Assembly (NCBI RefSeq): GCF_003966655.1
Contig: NZ_AP018795.1
Location: 1,498,501-1,562,500 of the forward strand
DNA: 64,000 nt
Direction: 5' to 3'
Source of the DNA: Acidithiobacillus ferridurans
Lineage (GTDB): Bacteria; Pseudomonadota; Gammaproteobacteria; Acidithiobacillales; Acidithiobacillaceae
Below, piece by piece: positions 61,920 to 64,000 of the stretch. The position numbers and the translations under genes were made by a program. Each line of letters begins with the position of its first letter. Within the stretch, counting starts at the first letter, position 1. The notes beneath the pieces are model-generated. The model was given only the letters and a program-made list of their open reading frames with translations. It searched no databases and was not told the DNA's origin.

Positions 61920-64000
61920 ATGCCGGAAAACACCTGTAGCGGACTGGGTAGTGATGAAGCGCGGCAACGGCTTGCCCAATATGGCCCCAATGCAGTCACC
62001 GAAGAAAAACCCAAAAACTGGCTTCTCTTTCTCCACAAGTTCTGGGCACCGGTACCTTGGATGCTGGAAGGCACCCTGATTCTGGAAACCATATTGGGTA
62101 GGTGGCCAGAAGCGATCATCATCACTTTGCTCCTCATTTTTAATGGAGTGCTCGGTTTCAGCCAGGAACGCAAGGCGCAGAGCGCGCTGGAACTGCTGAA
62201 AGAGAGATTGCGGATTCAGGCCCGCGCCTGTCGCGATGGACGATGGCAAAGTATCCCGGCCGCCGACCTTGTGCCAGGCGATCTGGTTCATGTACGGGTT
62301 GGGGATATGGTTCCCGCCGATCTGTGTCTCAGCGATGGCGGCATATTGGTGGACCAATCCGCCCTGACGGGGGAATCCATGCCCGTGGAGCGGGCGGCGG
62401 GCGACACCCTCTATTCCGCCTCGGTCGTCCGTCGCGGCGAAGCTTCGGGGGAAGTTACGGCCACGGGGGCCAAAAGTTATTTTGGCAAGACCGCTGAACT
62501 GGTGCGCGGCGCCGGTGCCAAAAGTCACCTGGAAGAACTGGTGCTTTCCATCGTCCGCTATCTGGTAATGATGGACGTCATTCTCGTCGCCGCGATCCTG
62601 ATTTACGCAGCCGCCAGTCACGTCCCTCTTGCGGAAATATTGCCTTTTGCGCTCATCCTGCTGGTTGCTTCGGTACCAGTGGCGCTGCCCGCCACTTTCA
62701 CCCTGGCTACGGCCATCTCCTCCCTGCATCTGGTGCATCGGGGTGTGCTGGTTACCCGCCTGGCCGCCGTGGAAGAAGCCGCTGCCATGAGCGACCTCTG
62801 TAGTGACAAAACCGGCACTCTCACGCAGAACCGTCTCAGCCTCAGTCAGGCAAAGGGTTGGCCCGGCGTGGAAGAGGCGGAGCTTCTGAAGATGGCGGCC
62901 ATCGCCAGCGACAGCGCCACTCAGGATCCCATTGATCTCGCCGTTCTCCAGGCGTCGCTAGCCCAGACCCCCCACCTCCCTGATCGTCAGCAGTTCGTGC
63001 CTTTTGATCCCGCTACCAAGCGTTCGGAGGGGGTTTTCATGCAGGACGGCGCATCCTGGCGCGCACTCAAAGGCTCACCCCAGATCATCGCCAAACTCTG
63101 CGGCAATACGGACTGGGAACAGGCGACAACGGATCTCGCCGCCGGTGGCGCAAGGGTGCTCGCCGTGGCAGCGGGCCCGGATGGCCAACCACGATTTTTC
63201 GGTCTGCTTGCGCTCGCTGATCCGATCCGCCCGGATGCGGCCCAAGTCGTTCAACAATTGCAGGAACTGGGCGTGCAGGTGCGCATGGTCACCGGTGACA
63301 GTCCGCAGACCGCAAAAAATGTTGCCACAGCGCTGGGTATCATGGGCAGCGTTTGTGACGGCAAGGCCCTGGCGGAGGACTGTGGCGTGTATGCCGGGGT
63401 TTTCCCCGCTGACAAGTTTCATCTGGTACAAGGTTTGCAGAAAAAAGGCCGGATCGTCGGAATGACGGGCGACGGGGTCAACGACGCCCCCGCCCTCAAA
63501 CAGGCAGAGATGGGCGTCGCCGTGGAAAGCGCCACCGATGTTGCCAAGGCGGCGGCCAGCCTCGTGCTCACCACGCCCGGTCTGCAGGGGGTGTTTGATG
63601 CGGTGGTCACCGGCCGGCGCGTCTATCAGCGCATGCTCACCTATACCCTCAATAAAATTGTCAAAGTTTTTCAGGTCGCCCTGTTCCTGAGCCTGGGCTT
63701 CCTGCTGTTCCGCAGCTTTGTGGTTACCCCACTGCTGGTTCTTCTGCTGCTCTTCGCCAATGATTTCGTGACCATGTCCCTGGCGGAGGACAACGTGCGC
63801 CCCTCGCCAAAACCGGATCGCTGGGACATACATACCCTGGTATTTTCCTCGCTGGTCGTTGCCTTCGCCTGGCTGATTTATATCTTCGCCGTGTATGGTG
63901 TGGGCCGGTCGCTGGGGCTGTCGTTGGCATCGGTGCAGACCCTGGATTTCCTTGGCCTGGTATTTTCCGGCCTGGCCAATGTCTTTTTGGTGCGGGAGCG
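61920..64000 (+). CDS. P3A-type proton-translocating ATPase, 3' end missing
   Basis: About 693 residues are visible, running off the right edge. It starts MPENTCSGLGSDEARQRLAQ, and the helices WMLEGTLILETILGRWPEAI and onward match plasma-membrane H+-ATPases. The actuator loop DQSALTGESMPVERAAGD, phosphorylation site CSDKTGTLTQNRLS, hinge MTGDGVNDAPALKQAEMGVA and RMLTYTLNKIVKVFQVALFL are all present. It lacks the heavy-metal N-terminal domains of P1B ATPases. It exports H+ (less likely another monovalent cation) at the expense of ATP, consistent with an acidophile. The short N-terminus before TM1 is typical of the bacterial and archaeal members. Confidence 0.93.
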   Translation, partial: MPENTCSGLGSDEARQRLAQYGPNAVTEEKPKNWLLFLHKFWAPVPWMLEGTLILETILGRWPEAIIITLLLIFNGVLGFSQERKAQSALELLKERLRIQARACRDGRWQSIPAADLVPGDLVHVRVGDMVPADLCLSDGGILVDQSALTGESMPVERAAGDTLYSASVVRRGEASGEVTATGAKSYFGKTAELVRGAGAKSHLEELVLSIVRYLVMMDVILVAAILIYAAASHVPLAEILPFALILLVASVPVALPATFTLATAISSLHLVHRGVLVTRLAAVEEAAAMSDLCSDKTGTLTQNRLSLSQAKGWPGVEEAELLKMAAIASDSATQDPIDLAVLQASLAQTPHLPDRQQFVPFDPATKRSEGVFMQDGASWRALKGSPQIIAKLCGNTDWEQATTDLAAGGARVLAVAAGPDGQPRFFGLLALADPIRPDAAQVVQQLQELGVQVRMVTGDSPQTAKNVATALGIMGSVCDGKALAEDCGVYAGVFPADKFHLVQGLQKKGRIVGMTGDGVNDAPALKQAEMGVAVESATDVAKAAASLVLTTPGLQGVFDAVVTGRRVYQRMLTYTLNKIVKVFQVALFLSLGFLLFRSFVVTPLLVLLLLFANDFVTMSLAEDNVRPSPKPDRWDIHTLVFSSLVVAFAWLIYIFAVYGVGRSLGLSLASVQTLDFLGLVFSGLANVFLVRE

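Overview
The window looks like chromosome of an acidophilic chemolithotroph of the genus Acidithiobacillus (A. ferrooxidans-like). This is inferred from the gene order mnmG-rsmG-parA-parB-atpIBEFHAGDC-glmU-glmS, from protein style, and from a Tn7-like scar beside glmS, a position where a Tn7-like element (Tn5468) is known in Thiobacillus ferrooxidans. No rRNA, tRNA or CRISPR array was recognised.

Left part (1-19 kb), accessory island, nearly all on the minus strand. It holds a YbjQ-family gene cut by the window edge, then tumE/tumA plus a 58-codon gene, a YghU-type glutathione S-transferase and higBA. Next comes an integron-like remnant: a promoter-like sequence, an attI-like site, a nitrilase-family cassette, an attC-like site, a frameshifted glycine-repeat cassette and a second attC-like site, with no integrase. 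A type I restriction-modification operon follows (hsdM, then brnT-brnA, three small genes, hsdS, a membrane protein, hsdR). Beyond it lies a Pho-box-driven beta-propeller phosphoesterase whose TonB-receptor partner is reduced to its C-terminus. Last is a decayed second copy of the hsdM-[toxin/antitoxin]-orf71 block, carrying a different toxin-antitoxin pair in the slot. All four toxin-antitoxin operons have promoters placed so that the transcript should start at the toxin start codon.

Middle (19-27.7 kb): a SIMPL-domain periplasmic protein, a phospholipase-D fragment, a pirin, an ADP-ribosylglycohydrolase homologue that lacks the usual metal ligands, and a run of four CorA-type transporter genes of which only one keeps the GMN signature. 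Then come moaB, a small methyltransferase and an NlpE-like fragment.

Right part (27.7-64 kb), housekeeping core: tRNA modification (mnmG), 16S rRNA methylation (rsmG), chromosome partition (parAB), the complete F1Fo ATP synthase operon closed by a strong terminator, UDP-GlcNAc synthesis (glmU, glmS), ldhA, htpG, a cbpA-cbpM-phosphoribosyltransferase-polX operon facing uvrD and a ComEA-like gene, cytochrome b561, a LOG-DUF2782-thrB operon facing polA, a Kch-type potassium channel, engB, an MFS carrier, panD with a coupled tiny ORF, and the first two-thirds or more of a P3A-type proton ATPase running off the end. ATP synthase, the P-type proton pump and cation channels together fit an organism that must manage a very steep proton gradient; that last statement is inference.
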